From contig CANRFC010000007.1 of NCBI GenBank assembly GCA_947629795.1, forward strand, positions 23,931-87,930: DNA of 64,000 nucleotides, written 5' to 3'. The notes under the pieces are model-generated. The model was not told the origin of the DNA, searched no databases, and saw only the letters and a program-made list of their open reading frames with translations. This stretch comes from an uncultured Oscillospiraceae bacterium (GTDB lineage Bacteria; Bacillota; Clostridia; Oscillospirales; Oscillospiraceae). Shown piece by piece: positions 1 through 9,227 of this stretch (the first letter of the stretch is position 1; the number at the start of each line of letters is the position of its first letter). The translations under genes and the position numbers were made by a program.

Positions 1-1243
1 AGTGGAACCAGCGGTAAAACTCCCCCAGCTCCACCCCGTTGTGGCACACGGCCATAAGCCGGTCATAGACCTTGGGGTAGGCCGAGCGCAGGGCGGCCAC
101 GCCGAAGAGCAGGACCCACTGGGCATGGGTCACCTCCCTGCGGCCGAAGGTCTTCTCTTCAAAGTCCCGGACCACCCGGACGGTGAGGGTGAAGGCGTTG
201 AACAGGCGCTTCAGGCTCCGGGGATTGTGCCCCGCCGCCAAAAGGGCCATGTCCCGCACATAGGTCCGGTCCTCCGGGTGGCTGCTCTCCATGACGTCGT
301 CCTTCACCTCATGGATCTCCGCCGTTCCCCCTGTGGCGGACCTCCCCAGCAGGGCGGCCACGCAGTCCGGGTCCCCGATGCTCCGGACCTGCTCCTCCAG
401 GAAGTCCTCCATGCGGTACTGCTCCACGGGGAGGTCAAAGGGGAGCTGGATCATTTTATCGAAGAAACTGCGGCCCTTTTCCGCGCCGAAGTCGGCGCCG
501 TACTTATCCCGGACGCCCCGGAGGACCACCTCGTAGTCGATGGCCAGGACGAAGACGCAGTTTTCACACTCCACGGCGGTCTTCAGGACCTCCATCAGCT
601 CCACGGCCCGGGCCGGGGGCAGGCGGTCCAGGTCGTCGATGAAGAACACCGCCCGCTCCTTGCCCTCCTGGTCACAGCGGGCGTTGACCAGCTCCTGAAA
701 GCTCTCCCGCAGGCCCTCCACCGCATCGGTTAGGGTGGCCGGGGCCGGCTTTTCGGGCGACCGGTCCTCCCCCTTCCAGGCGGCGCGGACGTCTTTGGCG
801 GCGGCCACCGCCGCCTCGGCCACGTCATCCACCCCCGCCCGCCGGGCGGCCACCCAGCCCAGCCGGGTCAGGCCCTTTTTCAGAGCCTGGGCCAGGCGTT
901 GGTCCTTGCTCTCCTGCTTCTCCGCCGTCTGAGACGGCGCGCCCAGCTTTTCGATGAGGCTCTGGTAAAACAGCAGGGGGAGCCGGGGACCCAGGTCAAA
1001 CTGGGAGTACTGCCAGGTGTTGAAGGTGATGCACACCGCCGAGCCGGACAGGCCCTTTTCCAGCAGGTTCATCATGGAGCTCTTGCCGCTGCCCCAGCTC
1101 CCCTGGAGGGAGATGGCCATGGGGGTCCGGCAGGTCCGGATGAATTCGGTCAGACCGGTGATGTAGGCGTCCAGATGCAGTTCGTCCCGCCGGGCGGGCT
1201 GATCCGCGCCGGGAAAGCGGGTGATCTTTCCGTTTTCTTCCAT
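1..1243 (-). CDS. KAP-family P-loop NTPase (partial, 3' end off window)
   Basis: The frame is open from the ATG at 1243 to the left edge (at least 414 codons), preceded by a GGAGGG ribosome binding site. A Walker A motif GSWGSGKSS lies at residues 48-56 and a Walker B FFIDDLDRLPP near residue 200. That pairing, with FNTWQYSQ after Walker A, is typical of KAP NTPases. Many KAP proteins carry membrane helices between the two motifs; here that stretch is charged and soluble-looking, so this is probably a cytoplasmic member. The family includes phage-exclusion proteins such as PifA, but most bacterial members have no known role. It lies downstream of the jag terminator on the same strand, with its own start. 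Family call is firm; function unknown. Confidence 0.8.
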   Translation of the reverse strand, partial: MEENGKITRFPGADQPARRDELHLDAYITGLTEFIRTCRTPMAISLQGSWGSGKSSMMNLLEKGLSGSAVCITFNTWQYSQFDLGPRLPLLFYQSLIEKLGAPSQTAEKQESKDQRLAQALKKGLTRLGWVAARRAGVDDVAEAAVAAAKDVRAAWKGEDRSPEKPAPATLTDAVEGLRESFQELVNARCDQEGKERAVFFIDDLDRLPPARAVELMEVLKTAVECENCVFVLAIDYEVVLRGVRDKYGADFGAEKGRSFFDKMIQLPFDLPVEQYRMEDFLEEQVRSIGDPDCVAALLGRSATGGTAEIHEVKDDVMESSHPEDRTYVRDMALLAAGHNPRSLKRLFNAFTLTVRVVRDFEEKTFGRREVTHAQWVLLFGVAALRSAYPKVYDRLMAVCHNGVELGEFYRWFH

Positions 1244-1330
1244 GGCGATCCCTCCTCATTTTCCCAGATTATAATCCATCTGTCGGGGAAAGCGCAACTG
1301 CTTTTTCCCTTTCTTTCCCAAACGGAGTGA

Positions 1331-1365
1331 AAAAAGGAGCGGCGCCGCTTCTGCGGCGCCGCTCC
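1331..1365 (-). terminator. Intrinsic terminator of the rpmH-jag operon
   Basis: A 13-bp GC-rich stem with a 4-nt loop (1336-1365) is followed on the minus strand by a T run, 35 bp after the jag stop codon. Confidence 0.85.
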
Positions 1366-1399
1366 GGAGCTGTGCTCGTTTTCTGTAAAGGGTTTTCCC

Positions 1400-2221
1400 T
1401 TACCTGTGGGAACCGGGCTCGTAGGCCACCACGGTGCGGCGGTTGGGCTCGGTGCCCACCGAGTAGGTGGTGATATCCGCCCGCTCCTGGAGGGCGGTGT
1501 GGATCACGTGCCGCTCGTAGGCGTTCATGGGCTCCAGGGTGAAGTTCCGGCGGGTGCGCAGGACCTTGTCAGCCACCCGGTTGGCCATGCGGACCAGGCT
1601 GTCCTCCCGCTTGGAGCGGTAGCCCTCGGCGTCCACCCGGACCCGGACCCGGTGGGTCTCCCCCCTGTTCACGGCGTATCCGGTGAGCTGCTGGATGGCG
1701 TCCAGGGTCTCCCCCCGGCGGCCGATGACGCTGCCCAGGTCCTGGCCAATGAGCTCCACCAGGTAGTTGCCCTCCTCGTCCACCTGGATGGAGGGCTGGG
1801 CCTCCACCCCCATGCGCTGGAGCAGGCCGGTGAGGAAGTCGGCGATCCTGGCCGCCTTCTCGTCCCCCTCGGGGGCGGCGGCGTAGACCCGCTGGGGCCC
1901 GGCCGGGGCAGCAGCATTCTCCTCGGCAGGCTCGGAGCTGCCGCTCTCAGGGGCCTGGGGCGGGGTGTAGACGATCTTTTCCTGGGGGGCGGGGGTTTCC
2001 TCGGGGGCGGACTTGGGGGGCTCCGGGGCGGCCTGGGGCTCGTCAGGGGCCTCGTAGGTCACCTTGACCTTGGCGGGGGTACCGCCGATGCCCAGGAAGC
2101 CGGCCTTGGCCAGCTGGAGGACCTCCACCGAGACCTCCTCCCGGGAGAGATGAAGGGATTCCAGGGCGGCGGCGATGGCCGCCTCTTCATTTTTTCCGGT
2201 AAATTCCACGGATTTCTGCAT
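1400..2221 (-). CDS. jag: RNA-binding protein Jag/KhpB (SpoIIIJ-associated)
   Basis: 273 residues. The N-terminal Jag_N domain begins MQKSVEFTGKNEEAAI and contains the GFLGIGG motif. A proline- and glutamate-rich linker (about residues 75-120) leads to a KH domain with GQDLGSVIGRRGETLD (about 160-175) and a C-terminal R3H domain ending with the arginine-rich TEPNRRTVV segment. KhpB proteins bind RNA with KhpA and influence cell elongation; the gene is named for its neighbour yidC/spoIIIJ. It is the last gene of the rpmH-rnpA-yidD-yidC-jag operon, 29 bp after yidC. A ribosome binding site AAGGAG precedes the ATG. Confidence 0.95.
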   Translation of the reverse strand: MQKSVEFTGKNEEAAIAAALESLHLSREEVSVEVLQLAKAGFLGIGGTPAKVKVTYEAPDEPQAAPEPPKSAPEETPAPQEKIVYTPPQAPESGSSEPAEENAAAPAGPQRVYAAAPEGDEKAARIADFLTGLLQRMGVEAQPSIQVDEEGNYLVELIGQDLGSVIGRRGETLDAIQQLTGYAVNRGETHRVRVRVDAEGYRSKREDSLVRMANRVADKVLRTRRNFTLEPMNAYERHVIHTALQERADITTYSVGTEPNRRTVVAYEPGSHR

Positions 2222-2250
2222 GGTTTGCTTCTCCTTCCCTTGGGATGGTA

Positions 2251-3675
2251 TCAGTCTTCCTTGGGCTCGTCGGGGGTCCCGGGCTCCTCCGCGGGGGCCT
2301 CGGACTCCGGGACAGGTTCGTCCTGCGGGGCGATGTCTCCATCGGCCCCTGCGGTGCTGTCGTCCGCGGGAGCCTCGGTCACGGGGACCTCGGCCTCGGC
2401 GGCCTTGCGCTCCTCGGCGGCCTGGATGGCCTTTTCGGCGGCGATCTCGGCGGCGGAGGGCTCGGGCACGGGCTGGGCGTCCTCCGGGGGCTTTTTGGCC
2501 GCCACGTCCTCGTGGTAGGGGGTGACGCCGCCGAAGCGGTCGGGGTCGTAGGCCCGGCCCCGGGCGTACTGGCGGATGCCCACCCGGCTGGCCTCCCGCT
2601 GTTCGGGGGTCATCTTGGGCTCGTCGTCCTCTTCCTTGGGTTTCTTCTTGCCCTTGTTCTTCCGGGCCTCCTCGGCCTGGCGGGCCCGCTCCTCGGCCTT
2701 CTCCCGGCGCAGGCGCTTCTCCTCTTCCTTCTCCTCGATCTCCCGCTGTTTGGCGATCTCGGCGGCCTTCTCATAGTCCTTCTTGAGCAGCTTGGCCGAG
2801 AGGACCTCCTGGGCCAGGCCCAGGACGTTGTTGGCGATCCAGTAGATGGACAGGGCGGCGGTCATGGAGAAGCCGATCCAGAGGGACATGAGGGGGGTGA
2901 TGAGCATCATGGTGCGGTTGGTCTTCTGGGTCTGGTCGTTCTGGGCCTGGTTGTTCATCTGGTTGGTGCGCATGCTGATGATGGAGAAGAGGATGCCGGT
3001 GGCGGCCGAGACTACGGGGATGAGGAACAGGCCGACGGTCCCCCAGCTCAGGCCGTTGGCCCAGAACTTCAGATGGGGGATCTGGCTGAGATCCACGCCC
3101 AGGAACTGGAAGTTGATGGAGAAGACCTCCCGGGCGGTCTCGCCCACGGCGGACTGCACGGCGGAGATCTTGTCCGGGGTGATGAGGCTGGAGAGGTAGA
3201 GCTGATTATAGCCCATGTCGGCAAAGTCGGCGGCCTCCTTGATCCAGCCGTTGCGCACCGCCTCGGCGCTCCAGTTCAGAGCCTTGGCGGCGGCGGCGAT
3301 CTGCTCGCCGGTCATGCCCATCATGTACTTCATGGGCTGGCGGATGATGGCGTACAGGGGAAGCAGGATGAACAGAGGGATCATGGACCACAGGCATCCG
3401 CCCATGGGGGAGACCCCCTCCTTCTCATAGAGCTTCTGGACCTCCGCCTGATAGCGCTGCTGGTCCTTGCCGTACTGCTTCTGGAGCTTCTGCATCTTCC
3501 CGGAGAGCATGTTCATCTGGATCATGCTCCGCTTGCCTTTGAGGGACAGGGGGAAGAGGATGAGCTTTACCACCAGGGCAAAGAGGATCAGGGCGATGCC
3601 GTAGCTGTTGAAAAACTGGCAGAAGACCGACAGCAGCCAGGAGAAGGGCAGCAGGATGTAATAGGCTACTCCCAT
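2251..3675 (-). CDS. yidC: Membrane protein insertase YidC/Oxa1 (SpoIIIJ type)
   Basis: 474 residues. It has the Gram-positive YidC core: an N-terminal helix, FALVVKLILFPLSLKGKRSM, a basic cytoplasmic coiled hairpin (KMQKLQKQYGKDQQRYQ), the GCLWSMIPLFILLPLY helix and later helices up to TAALSIYWIANNVLGLAQE. It inserts membrane proteins with or without the Sec translocon. No lipobox signal peptide is evident. The last roughly 170 residues form a long soluble tail, first lysine/glutamate-rich, then acidic and proline-rich, longer than in typical Firmicutes homologues. It lies 32 bp after yidD and is followed by jag. Confidence 0.95.
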   Translation of the reverse strand: MGVAYYILLPFSWLLSVFCQFFNSYGIALILFALVVKLILFPLSLKGKRSMIQMNMLSGKMQKLQKQYGKDQQRYQAEVQKLYEKEGVSPMGGCLWSMIPLFILLPLYAIIRQPMKYMMGMTGEQIAAAAKALNWSAEAVRNGWIKEAADFADMGYNQLYLSSLITPDKISAVQSAVGETAREVFSINFQFLGVDLSQIPHLKFWANGLSWGTVGLFLIPVVSAATGILFSIISMRTNQMNNQAQNDQTQKTNRTMMLITPLMSLWIGFSMTAALSIYWIANNVLGLAQEVLSAKLLKKDYEKAAEIAKQREIEEKEEEKRLRREKAEERARQAEEARKNKGKKKPKEEDDEPKMTPEQREASRVGIRQYARGRAYDPDRFGGVTPYHEDVAAKKPPEDAQPVPEPSAAEIAAEKAIQAAEERKAAEAEVPVTEAPADDSTAGADGDIAPQDEPVPESEAPAEEPGTPDEPKED

Positions 3676-3707
3676 AGGTTCTCAGACCTCCAATATCTTT
3701 GGTTTTT

Positions 3708-3926
3708 TCAGGGCACCGGGTCGTACTCGATGCTTGTCTGCCGATGAAAGGGATGGCAGCGCAGGATCCGCCGGAGCGCCAGCCACCCGCCCTTCCCGAC
3801 GCCGTAGCGCTCGATGGCGGTGAGGGCGTACTCCGAGCAGGTGGGGATGAACCGGCAGCAGGGGGGCCGGGTGGGGGAGATATTCCGCCGGTAGAAGCGG
3901 ATGAGGGACAGAAGAAGCTGCTTCAC
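3708..3926 (-). CDS. yidD: Membrane protein insertion efficiency factor YidD
   Basis: 72 residues from a GTG start overlapping the rnpA stop codon (GTGA). The sequence has the YidD hallmarks: [24 protein letters not shown] with the conserved cysteines, and [15 protein letters not shown]. YidD is a small membrane-associated protein thought to help YidC-dependent insertion, and the gene is nearly always between rnpA and yidC, as here. Longer upstream starts in the same frame would run across rnpA and are unlikely. Confidence 0.93.
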   Translation of the reverse strand: MKQLLLSLIRFYRRNISPTRPPCCRFIPTCSEYALTAIERYGVGKGGWLALRRILRCHPFHRQTSIEYDPVP

Positions 3927-4264
3927 GGCTTTTTCCGCACCCCCAGCCTGTCCAACTGGTGGAGAAGGTCCCGCTCCAACTGGCCGTAGGGGGCGAAGGC
4001 CGCCCGCTGCCGGGCCACCACCACGATGTCCCAGCCGGGGGCCATCTGCCCCTCGTGGATGCGGTAAGCCTCCCGGATGCGGCGGCGGACCCGGTTGCGG
4101 ACCACCGCCTTGCCCACCTTGGTGCCCACGGTGAGGCCCAGACGGCTGCGGCGGAGGCGGTTGGGCCGGACGTAGACCGCCACGGTGGCCCCCGCCGAGG
4201 ACTTCCCCTTGGCATACAGACGGCGGAAGAGGTGATTTTCCTTCATGGACACGGTAAACTTCAC
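3923..4264 (-). CDS. rnpA: Ribonuclease P protein component
   Basis: 113 residues. RnpA signature: [11 protein letters not shown] at the N-terminus, then [25 protein letters not shown], the conserved RNR helix that binds the RNase P RNA. The protein assists 5' maturation of tRNA. A GTG start at 4264 is chosen because GGAGG lies 8 nt upstream; an internal ATG six codons later has no such site. It overlaps yidD by the GTGA junction and follows rpmH by 95 bp. The RNase P RNA gene is not in this window. Confidence 0.93.
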   Translation of the reverse strand: MKFTVSMKENHLFRRLYAKGKSSAGATVAVYVRPNRLRRSRLGLTVGTKVGKAVVRNRVRRRIREAYRIHEGQMAPGWDIVVVARQRAAFAPYGQLERDLLHQLDRLGVRKKP

Positions 4265-4359
4265 CCCTGGCGCCTCCCTTTTTCCTGATGCACGCTGAGG
4301 GCGGCAGAAACAAGTCTACCGCCCTGACCCATATGCCCTATTTGATTTCCCGGCCCACC

Positions 4360-4494
4360 TTAGTGGGACAGACGGACCCGGCCGGCGCGACGGCGGCGGG
4401 AGAGGACCTTCCGGCCGTTGGCAGTGGCCATGCGCTTGCGGAAGCCGTGGACCTTGGAGCGCTGACGCTTCTTGGGCTGATAGGTACGAACCAT
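4360..4494 (-). CDS. rpmH: Large ribosomal subunit protein bL34
   Basis: 44 residues, the normal bL34 length: [18 protein letters not shown], then [18 protein letters not shown], strongly basic. The start is fixed by AGGAGG 9 nt upstream; an in-frame extension to 4596 has no bL34 counterpart. First gene of the origin-proximal minus-strand operon and the usual left neighbour of dnaA. Confidence 0.97.
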   Translation of the reverse strand: MVRTYQPKKRQRSKVHGFRKRMATANGRKVLSRRRRAGRVRLSH

Positions 4495-4621
4495 GTTGGG
4501 ACACCTCCTAAAGTGTTCTTGAACCTCGCATAACGGACCCGGTGGGGCCCGATACCACAACGCCGGAGAAGTTCCGGCGCGGTTGCTGAAAATCATGCAT
4601 CCTCATTTCGATGCGAATTGT

Positions 4622-4651
4622 ATTATACTTGAAAACAAATTACAATGTCAA
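4622..4651 (-). promoter_or_regulatory. Promoter of the rpmH operon
   Basis: On the minus strand TTGACA (4646-4651) and TATAAT (4622-4627) are 18 bp apart, both consensus. The predicted leader of about 120 nt contains a 7-bp hairpin at 4561-4579. Confidence 0.8.
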
Positions 4652-4773
4652 CCTCCTTTTTGCTTTTTTTACGCCCTTTTTTCGGGAGACCCCACATCTT
4701 GTGGAGGTCAAAATTTTCTCCACAATTTTCTTCGGTTTTGTGGAAAATTTTCTTTCCAGAACGTGGTTTTGCG

Positions 4774-4802
4774 TTGCGTTCAATGCGTTTGTTTGGTATA
4801 AT
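4774..4802 (+). promoter_or_regulatory. dnaA promoter
   Basis: TTGCGT (4774-4779), 17 bp, TATAAT (4797-4802), about 37 bp before the dnaA ATG. DnaA-box-like sites lie 27-58 bp upstream of the -35 element, consistent with autoregulation (inference). Confidence 0.75.
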
Positions 4803-4845
4803 ATTAAGGAGTGACCGAACAAAGAGATAAAGGGGAACGACACCT

Positions 4846-6171
4846 ATGAATTACGCCGCAGAGGTCTGGACCAAGGTCCTCTCCCTCATGGCTGGAGACG
4901 GGGAGGGCAAGCTCTCCCAGACCACCATCAACGCCTGGTTCGACGACGCCAAGCCGGTGAGCCTGGACGAGAAGAGCTTTGTGCTGTGCTCGCCCACGCC
5001 CTTCAAGCGGGACCTCATCGCCAAGCGCTATCTGCCCCATATCGCCGCCGCCCTGAAGGAGCTCTTCTCCGCCGAGATGGAGGTACGCATCATCGGGGAG
5101 GAGGAGCTGGAACAGGCGGAGACCGGCGGGGACGATTTTCTCCCCGGCACCGAGGAGTACACCTTTGACAAGTTCGTGGTGGGCTCCTCCAATAAGTATG
5201 CCTATACCGCCGCTCAGGCGGTGGCCGAGAACCCGGGGACCAAGGGATATAACCCCCTGTTCATCTACGGCGCCTCGGGCCTGGGAAAGACCCACCTGCT
5301 CTACGCCATCGCCCACGCCGTACACAGGAAGTTCCCCCAGCACCGCATCGTCTACATCAAGGGGGACGCCTTCACCAACGAGCTGGTCAACGCCATCCAG
5401 CGCCGGCAGAACCAGGAGTTCCGGGACAAGTACCGCTCGGCCGACGTACTGCTCATGGACGACGTGCAGTTCATCGCCGGCAAGGATTACAGCCAGGAGG
5501 AGATGTTCCACACCTTCAACTCCCTCTACGAGGCGGGCCACCAGATCGTCTTCACCGCCGACCGGCCCCCCAAGGAGATGTCCCGTCTGGACGAGCGGCT
5601 CCAGACCCGGTTCAGCTGGGGCCTGCCCGTGGATATCCAGCCCCCGGACTACGAGACCCGGATGGCCATCATCAAGAACAAGGCCATCCGCCGGGGAGTG
5701 GACCTGCCCGACCCGGTGCTGCGGTATATCGCCGACAACATCACCTCCAACGTCCGGCAGATCGAGGGCACGGTGAACAAGATCCTGGCCTTCCATGAGC
5801 TCATGGGGGAGGAGATCGACGTGGACACGGTCTCCCGGGCGGTGCGGGACATGTTCAAGGAAAAGAGCGAGTTCCTCCCCACGGTGGACGAGATCATCGA
5901 AGAGGTGGCCAAGTTCTACAACATCGACCCCAAGGACATCCGGGGCCAGGCCCGGACCCGGAACATCATGCGGGCGAGACAGGTGGCCATGTACGAGATC
6001 CGGCGGATGACCAACCTCTCCCAGGACTCCATCGGCAAGGAGTTCGGCGGGAGGGACCACACCACGGTGAAGCACTCCATCGAGCAGGTGGAAAAGCTCA
6101 TCAAGACCGACCCCGGCATGGCCGAGGTCATCAAGGACATCAACGCCAACATCAACGCCCGGTACGAGTGA
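4846..6171 (+). CDS. dnaA: Chromosomal replication initiator protein DnaA
   Basis: 441 residues, full length. Domain I at the N-terminus, a short acidic linker (about 83-103), then the AAA+ domain starting YTFDKFVVGSSNKYA with Walker A GASGLGKTH (142-150) and Walker B LLMDDVQF (202-209). The C-terminal helix-turn-helix carries the DnaA signature GGRDHTTVKHS. DnaA binds 9-mer boxes, opens oriC and loads the helicase. It heads the dnaA-dnaN-rlbA-recF-gyrBA segment. Ribosome binding site AAAGGGGA. Confidence 0.98.
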   Translation: MNYAAEVWTKVLSLMAGDGEGKLSQTTINAWFDDAKPVSLDEKSFVLCSPTPFKRDLIAKRYLPHIAAALKELFSAEMEVRIIGEEELEQAETGGDDFLPGTEEYTFDKFVVGSSNKYAYTAAQAVAENPGTKGYNPLFIYGASGLGKTHLLYAIAHAVHRKFPQHRIVYIKGDAFTNELVNAIQRRQNQEFRDKYRSADVLLMDDVQFIAGKDYSQEEMFHTFNSLYEAGHQIVFTADRPPKEMSRLDERLQTRFSWGLPVDIQPPDYETRMAIIKNKAIRRGVDLPDPVLRYIADNITSNVRQIEGTVNKILAFHELMGEEIDVDTVSRAVRDMFKEKSEFLPTVDEIIEEVAKFYNIDPKDIRGQARTRNIMRARQVAMYEIRRMTNLSQDSIGKEFGGRDHTTVKHSIEQVEKLIKTDPGMAEVIKDINANINARYE

Positions 6172-6412
6172 GGCTCTGTCACCCCCTTTTTCCACCGTTT
6201 CCCGTGGAAAGAGGAAAACAGACGGTGGAAAACTTTCCTTCCCTTTTTTGACTTGGGGAAAACCTCCTTTTTTTCCACCCCTTTCCCACCCTCCCTTTTC
6301 CCGCTCCTTCCGGCGTTTTTTTGATTTTTCCCCCCTTTCCCCCTTGCTATAACGAGAACTAAAAATAAAAACCTTCCTCCCCTGTGGAGAAAAAGAAAGG
6401 ACGGTCAGCCAT
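6172..6412. other. Downstream oriC region (dnaA-dnaN intergenic)
   Basis: This 241-bp pyrimidine-rich gap has no gene. It holds several DnaA-box-like 9-mers: TTTTCCACC at 6188 and 6271, minus-strand matches at 6203, 6224 and 6383; the last (TTCTCCACA) is identical to the upstream box at 4716. An AT-rich run at 6358-6370 could be the unwinding site. Together with 4495-4845 it suggests a bipartite oriC. Confidence 0.6.
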
Positions 6413-7528
6413 ATGAAATTTTCCTGCGAGAAGGCCCTGCTCCAGGCGGCCATCGCCACCTCGTCCCGGGCGGCCTCCCCCAAGAGCACCATCCCCGCCC
6501 TGGAGGGCATCCTTCTGGAGGCCGACACCCAGCTCCGGCTCACCGGCTACAACCTGGAGACCGGGATCCGCACGGTGGTGCCCGCCCAGATCGAAGAGGG
6601 GGGCGCCCTGGTCATGTCCTCCCGGCTCTTCGGGGACATCGTGCGCAAGCTCCCCGACGACATGGTGACCTTCTCGGCCCAGGGGCTCACGGTCCACATC
6701 GAGTGCGGCATGAGCCAGTTCAACATCCAGGGCATCGATCCTGACGACTTCCCCGAGCTGCCCACGGTGGACGAGGAGGCCAGCCTGGAGCTCAAGCAGT
6801 CCACCCTGGGGGACATGATCTCCCGGACCCTCTTCGCCATCAGCGACAACGAGGCCCGGCCTGTGCTCACCGGCTCCCTCTTCGAGGTGCGCCAGGGGAC
6901 GCTGGCGGTGGTGTCGGTGGACGGCCAGCGCCTGGCCATCCGCCGGGAGAAGCTGGAAAAGGCGCCGGCGAAGGACTTCTCCTTCGTGGTCCCCGGCGCC
7001 GCCCTCAATGAGGTGCGGGGCATCTGTTCCGACACCGACGAGGCGGTGGAGATCGACGCCGGCGCCCGGCACATCCTGTTCCAGGTGGGCTCCACCATTT
7101 TGGTGACCCGGCGGCTGGAGGGGGAGTTCCTGGACTACCGCCAGGCCATCTCCCGGAAGAGCTCGGTGGAGCTCACCGCGGACATCCGCGCCCTCATGTC
7201 CTCCATCGACCGGGTGAGTCCCATCATCAGTGAGAAATTCAAGAGCCCCCTGCGCTGCCTGGTGGGGGACGGGTTCATCCACTTCACCACCCGCACCGCC
7301 ATCGGCGACGCCGAGGACCGCTGCCCGGTCTCCGGGAACGGCGGGGATCTGATGATTGGCTTCAACCACCGGCTGCTCATGGACGCACTGAAGGTGGTGC
7401 CCTGTGAGCAGGCCCTTCTGAGACTGGGGACCCCCTCCTCGCCCTGTATCATCGTCCCCCAGGACGCCCCCGAGGGGGAGGAGGACTTCCTCTTCATGGT
7501 GCTGCCGGTGCGGCTGAGCGCGGGGTAA
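6413..7528 (+). CDS. dnaN: DNA polymerase III beta subunit (sliding clamp)
   Basis: 371 residues, the usual clamp length, beginning [20 protein letters not shown]. The three-domain fold is recognisable from [27 protein letters not shown] and the C-terminal VLPVRLSAG. The ring-shaped dimer tethers the replicative polymerase to DNA. It lies directly after dnaA as in almost all bacteria, followed 4 bp later by rlbA. Confidence 0.97.
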   Translation: MKFSCEKALLQAAIATSSRAASPKSTIPALEGILLEADTQLRLTGYNLETGIRTVVPAQIEEGGALVMSSRLFGDIVRKLPDDMVTFSAQGLTVHIECGMSQFNIQGIDPDDFPELPTVDEEASLELKQSTLGDMISRTLFAISDNEARPVLTGSLFEVRQGTLAVVSVDGQRLAIRREKLEKAPAKDFSFVVPGAALNEVRGICSDTDEAVEIDAGARHILFQVGSTILVTRRLEGEFLDYRQAISRKSSVELTADIRALMSSIDRVSPIISEKFKSPLRCLVGDGFIHFTTRTAIGDAEDRCPVSGNGGDLMIGFNHRLLMDALKVVPCEQALLRLGTPSSPCIIVPQDAPEGEEDFLFMVLPVRLSAG

Positions 7529-7532
7529 GGCC

Positions 7533-7745
7533 ATGGAGGAGAAGACCATTCCCATCACCACGGAGTACATTAAGCTCCAGGACCTTCTGAAATTCGCCGG
7601 GGTCTCCGACACCGGGGGCGAGGCCAAGGTGGACATCCAGGAGGGCCGGGTGAAGGTCAACGGAGAGGTGTGCACCATGCGGGGGAAAAAGCTCCGGCCC
7701 GGCGACACCGCCGAGCTTTCCGGCGTGAGGCTCCGGGTCCGATGA
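7533..7745 (+). CDS. rlbA: S4-domain RNA-binding protein RlbA (YaaA)
   Basis: 70 residues, a single S4-like domain: [21 protein letters not shown], then [19 protein letters not shown]. Small S4 proteins between dnaN and recF are standard in Firmicutes; the family is linked to the large ribosomal subunit. Its stop overlaps the recF start (ATGA), so the two are probably translationally coupled. Confidence 0.9.
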   Translation: MEEKTIPITTEYIKLQDLLKFAGVSDTGGEAKVDIQEGRVKVNGEVCTMRGKKLRPGDTAELSGVRLRVR

Positions 7746-8845
7746 TCCTTCAGCGCTTGGAGCTGGATTTCTTCCGCAACTACGTTCATGCCCAGGCGGA
7801 GCTCTCCGCCGGGGTCAACGTGATCTGCGGGGAGAATGCCCAGGGAAAGACCAACCTTCTGGAGGCGGTGAGCTTCCTCTCGGCCGCCAGGAGCCACCGG
7901 GCCCGGTACGACAGGGAGCTGATCCAGTTCGGGGTGGACCACGCCTTTCTGAAGGGAGAGGTCCTCTCCCGGGAGCGGAACTTCACCCAGGAGATCCGCC
8001 TTCACCGGGGGGAGCGGCGGCAGCTCTTTTCTAACGGGGTTAAGCTCAAGGCCGCCAGCGAGCTCTCCCAGGTGCTCAACACCATCCTCTTCTGCCCCGA
8101 GGACCTGAGCCTCATCAAGGATGCCGCCGCCCAGCGCCGCCGGTTCCTGGATGACGCCATCTGTCAGCTCCGGCCCAAGTACGCCGCCGCCCTGGCGGAG
8201 TACCGGCGGCTCTACGACCAGAAATCCCGGATCCTGAAGGACTGGGAGGAAAAGCCCTCCCTTCTGGACACCCTGGACGACTTCAACCTCCGCATGGCCC
8301 AGGTGGGCGCGGTGCTCATCCACTACCGGGCCCACTTCGTGCGGCGGCTGGCCCAGCTGGCCCCCGCCATCCAGACCGACTTCTCCGGCGGTCGGGAGCG
8401 GCTGGAGCTGCAATATGCCACCGTCAGCACCGTAAGGGACCCCCTGGCCGCCCCAAAGGAGCTTCTGGAGGCCTTGCTGGAGCACCAGCAGACCCACAGG
8501 AGAGCCGAGCTGGAGTCCGGACTGTGCCTGTCCGGGCCCCACAAGGACGACCTGGAGGTCCTCATCGATGGCCAGAGTGCCAGGCAGTTCGCCTCCCAGG
8601 GCCAGACCCGCACCGCCTGCCTGTCCCTGAAGCTGGCCTGCCGGGAGATCTTCCGGGGGGACACCGGGGAGTGGCCGGTGCTGCTGCTGGACGACGTGCT
8701 CTCCGAGCTGGACGCCCGGCGGCAGAGCTTTGTGCTGGAGCGGATCACCGGGGGACAGGTCATCCTCACCTGCTGTGAGGACGACAAGCAGATCGCCCGG
8801 AACGGGAAACGTTTTACCGTGGAAAACGGCGTTTTAAAGGAATAG
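7742..8845 (+). CDS. recF: DNA replication and repair protein RecF
   Basis: 367 residues from the ATG overlapping the rlbA stop; the frame extends further upstream but the RecF fold starts at [17 protein letters not shown]-like ATPase motifs are visible: Walker [10 protein letters not shown], signature [10 protein letters not shown] and Walker [12 protein letters not shown]. RecF helps load RecA at single-strand gaps. Normal length and normal place before gyrB. Confidence 0.97.
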   Translation: MILQRLELDFFRNYVHAQAELSAGVNVICGENAQGKTNLLEAVSFLSAARSHRARYDRELIQFGVDHAFLKGEVLSRERNFTQEIRLHRGERRQLFSNGVKLKAASELSQVLNTILFCPEDLSLIKDAAAQRRRFLDDAICQLRPKYAAALAEYRRLYDQKSRILKDWEEKPSLLDTLDDFNLRMAQVGAVLIHYRAHFVRRLAQLAPAIQTDFSGGRERLELQYATVSTVRDPLAAPKELLEALLEHQQTHRRAELESGLCLSGPHKDDLEVLIDGQSARQFASQGQTRTACLSLKLACREIFRGDTGEWPVLLLDDVLSELDARRQSFVLERITGGQVILTCCEDDKQIARNGKRFTVENGVLKE

Positions 8846-8926
8846 AGACAGAAAATCCGCATATTTGCGGAAGGTGGAGAAATCGGAAGAACAGATGCTT
8901 CTGTGAAGCGAGGATAGGAAAAGCGT

Positions 8927-9226
8927 ATGTTTTTGGGGCTTTTTTTGCTGCCGCTTTTGCTCAGTTTGGCCTTGGAATACGGCGTTTGCAGGCTTCCCAA
9001 GAGGCGGTTTTGGCGCTTCATCCCCCCGGTTTTGAGCGCGGTGGCCGCCTTTTCGGTCGCCTGGTTTCGCTGGCACGGCTGGTCGGACACCGGGGAGAAG
9101 GCGCCCGTGGAGACCCTCCTCTTCGTGCCGGGGATCACCGCCCTGGGGGTGTTTTTGGGTCTCTTCCTGGGCTGGCGGCTCTATAAGCGGCTGTGGGACC
9201 CCAGGATCGTGAAAGGGGATAGATAG
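8927..9226 (+). CDS. Small membrane protein of unknown function
   Basis: 99 residues with three hydrophobic segments (about 2-17, 29-46, 67-85) and basic loops, ending WDPRIVKGDR. I do not recognise a family. It starts 81 bp after recF behind AGGATA and is followed 1 bp later by another small membrane protein, so both are probably in the recF-remB transcription unit. B. subtilis has only remB at this position. Confidence 0.7.
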   Translation: MFLGLFLLPLLLSLALEYGVCRLPKRRFWRFIPPVLSAVAAFSVAWFRWHGWSDTGEKAPVETLLFVPGITALGVFLGLFLGWRLYKRLWDPRIVKGDR

Positions 9227-9227
9227 A

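Larger units (their letters stand above)
4495..4845. other. Upstream oriC region (rpmH-dnaA intergenic)
   Basis: This AT-rich 351-bp gap has no gene. DnaA-box-like 9-mers are TTCTCCACA at 4716-4724 and TTTTCCACA on the minus strand at 4739-4747, with a weaker match at 4700-4708. Divergent promoters for rpmH and dnaA lie inside. Position next to dnaA, strand switch of genes and the boxes indicate the upstream half of a bipartite Firmicutes-type origin. Exact boundaries are not visible. Confidence 0.7.

Noticed and set aside
4804..6543. Long minus-strand frame opposite dnaA and similar long frames opposite yidC, dnaN, gyrB, gyrA, mutS and lepA
   Set aside because: They mirror GC-rich codons of well-identified genes, have low-complexity G/V/L/H-rich translations, no ribosome binding sites and no recognisable domains.
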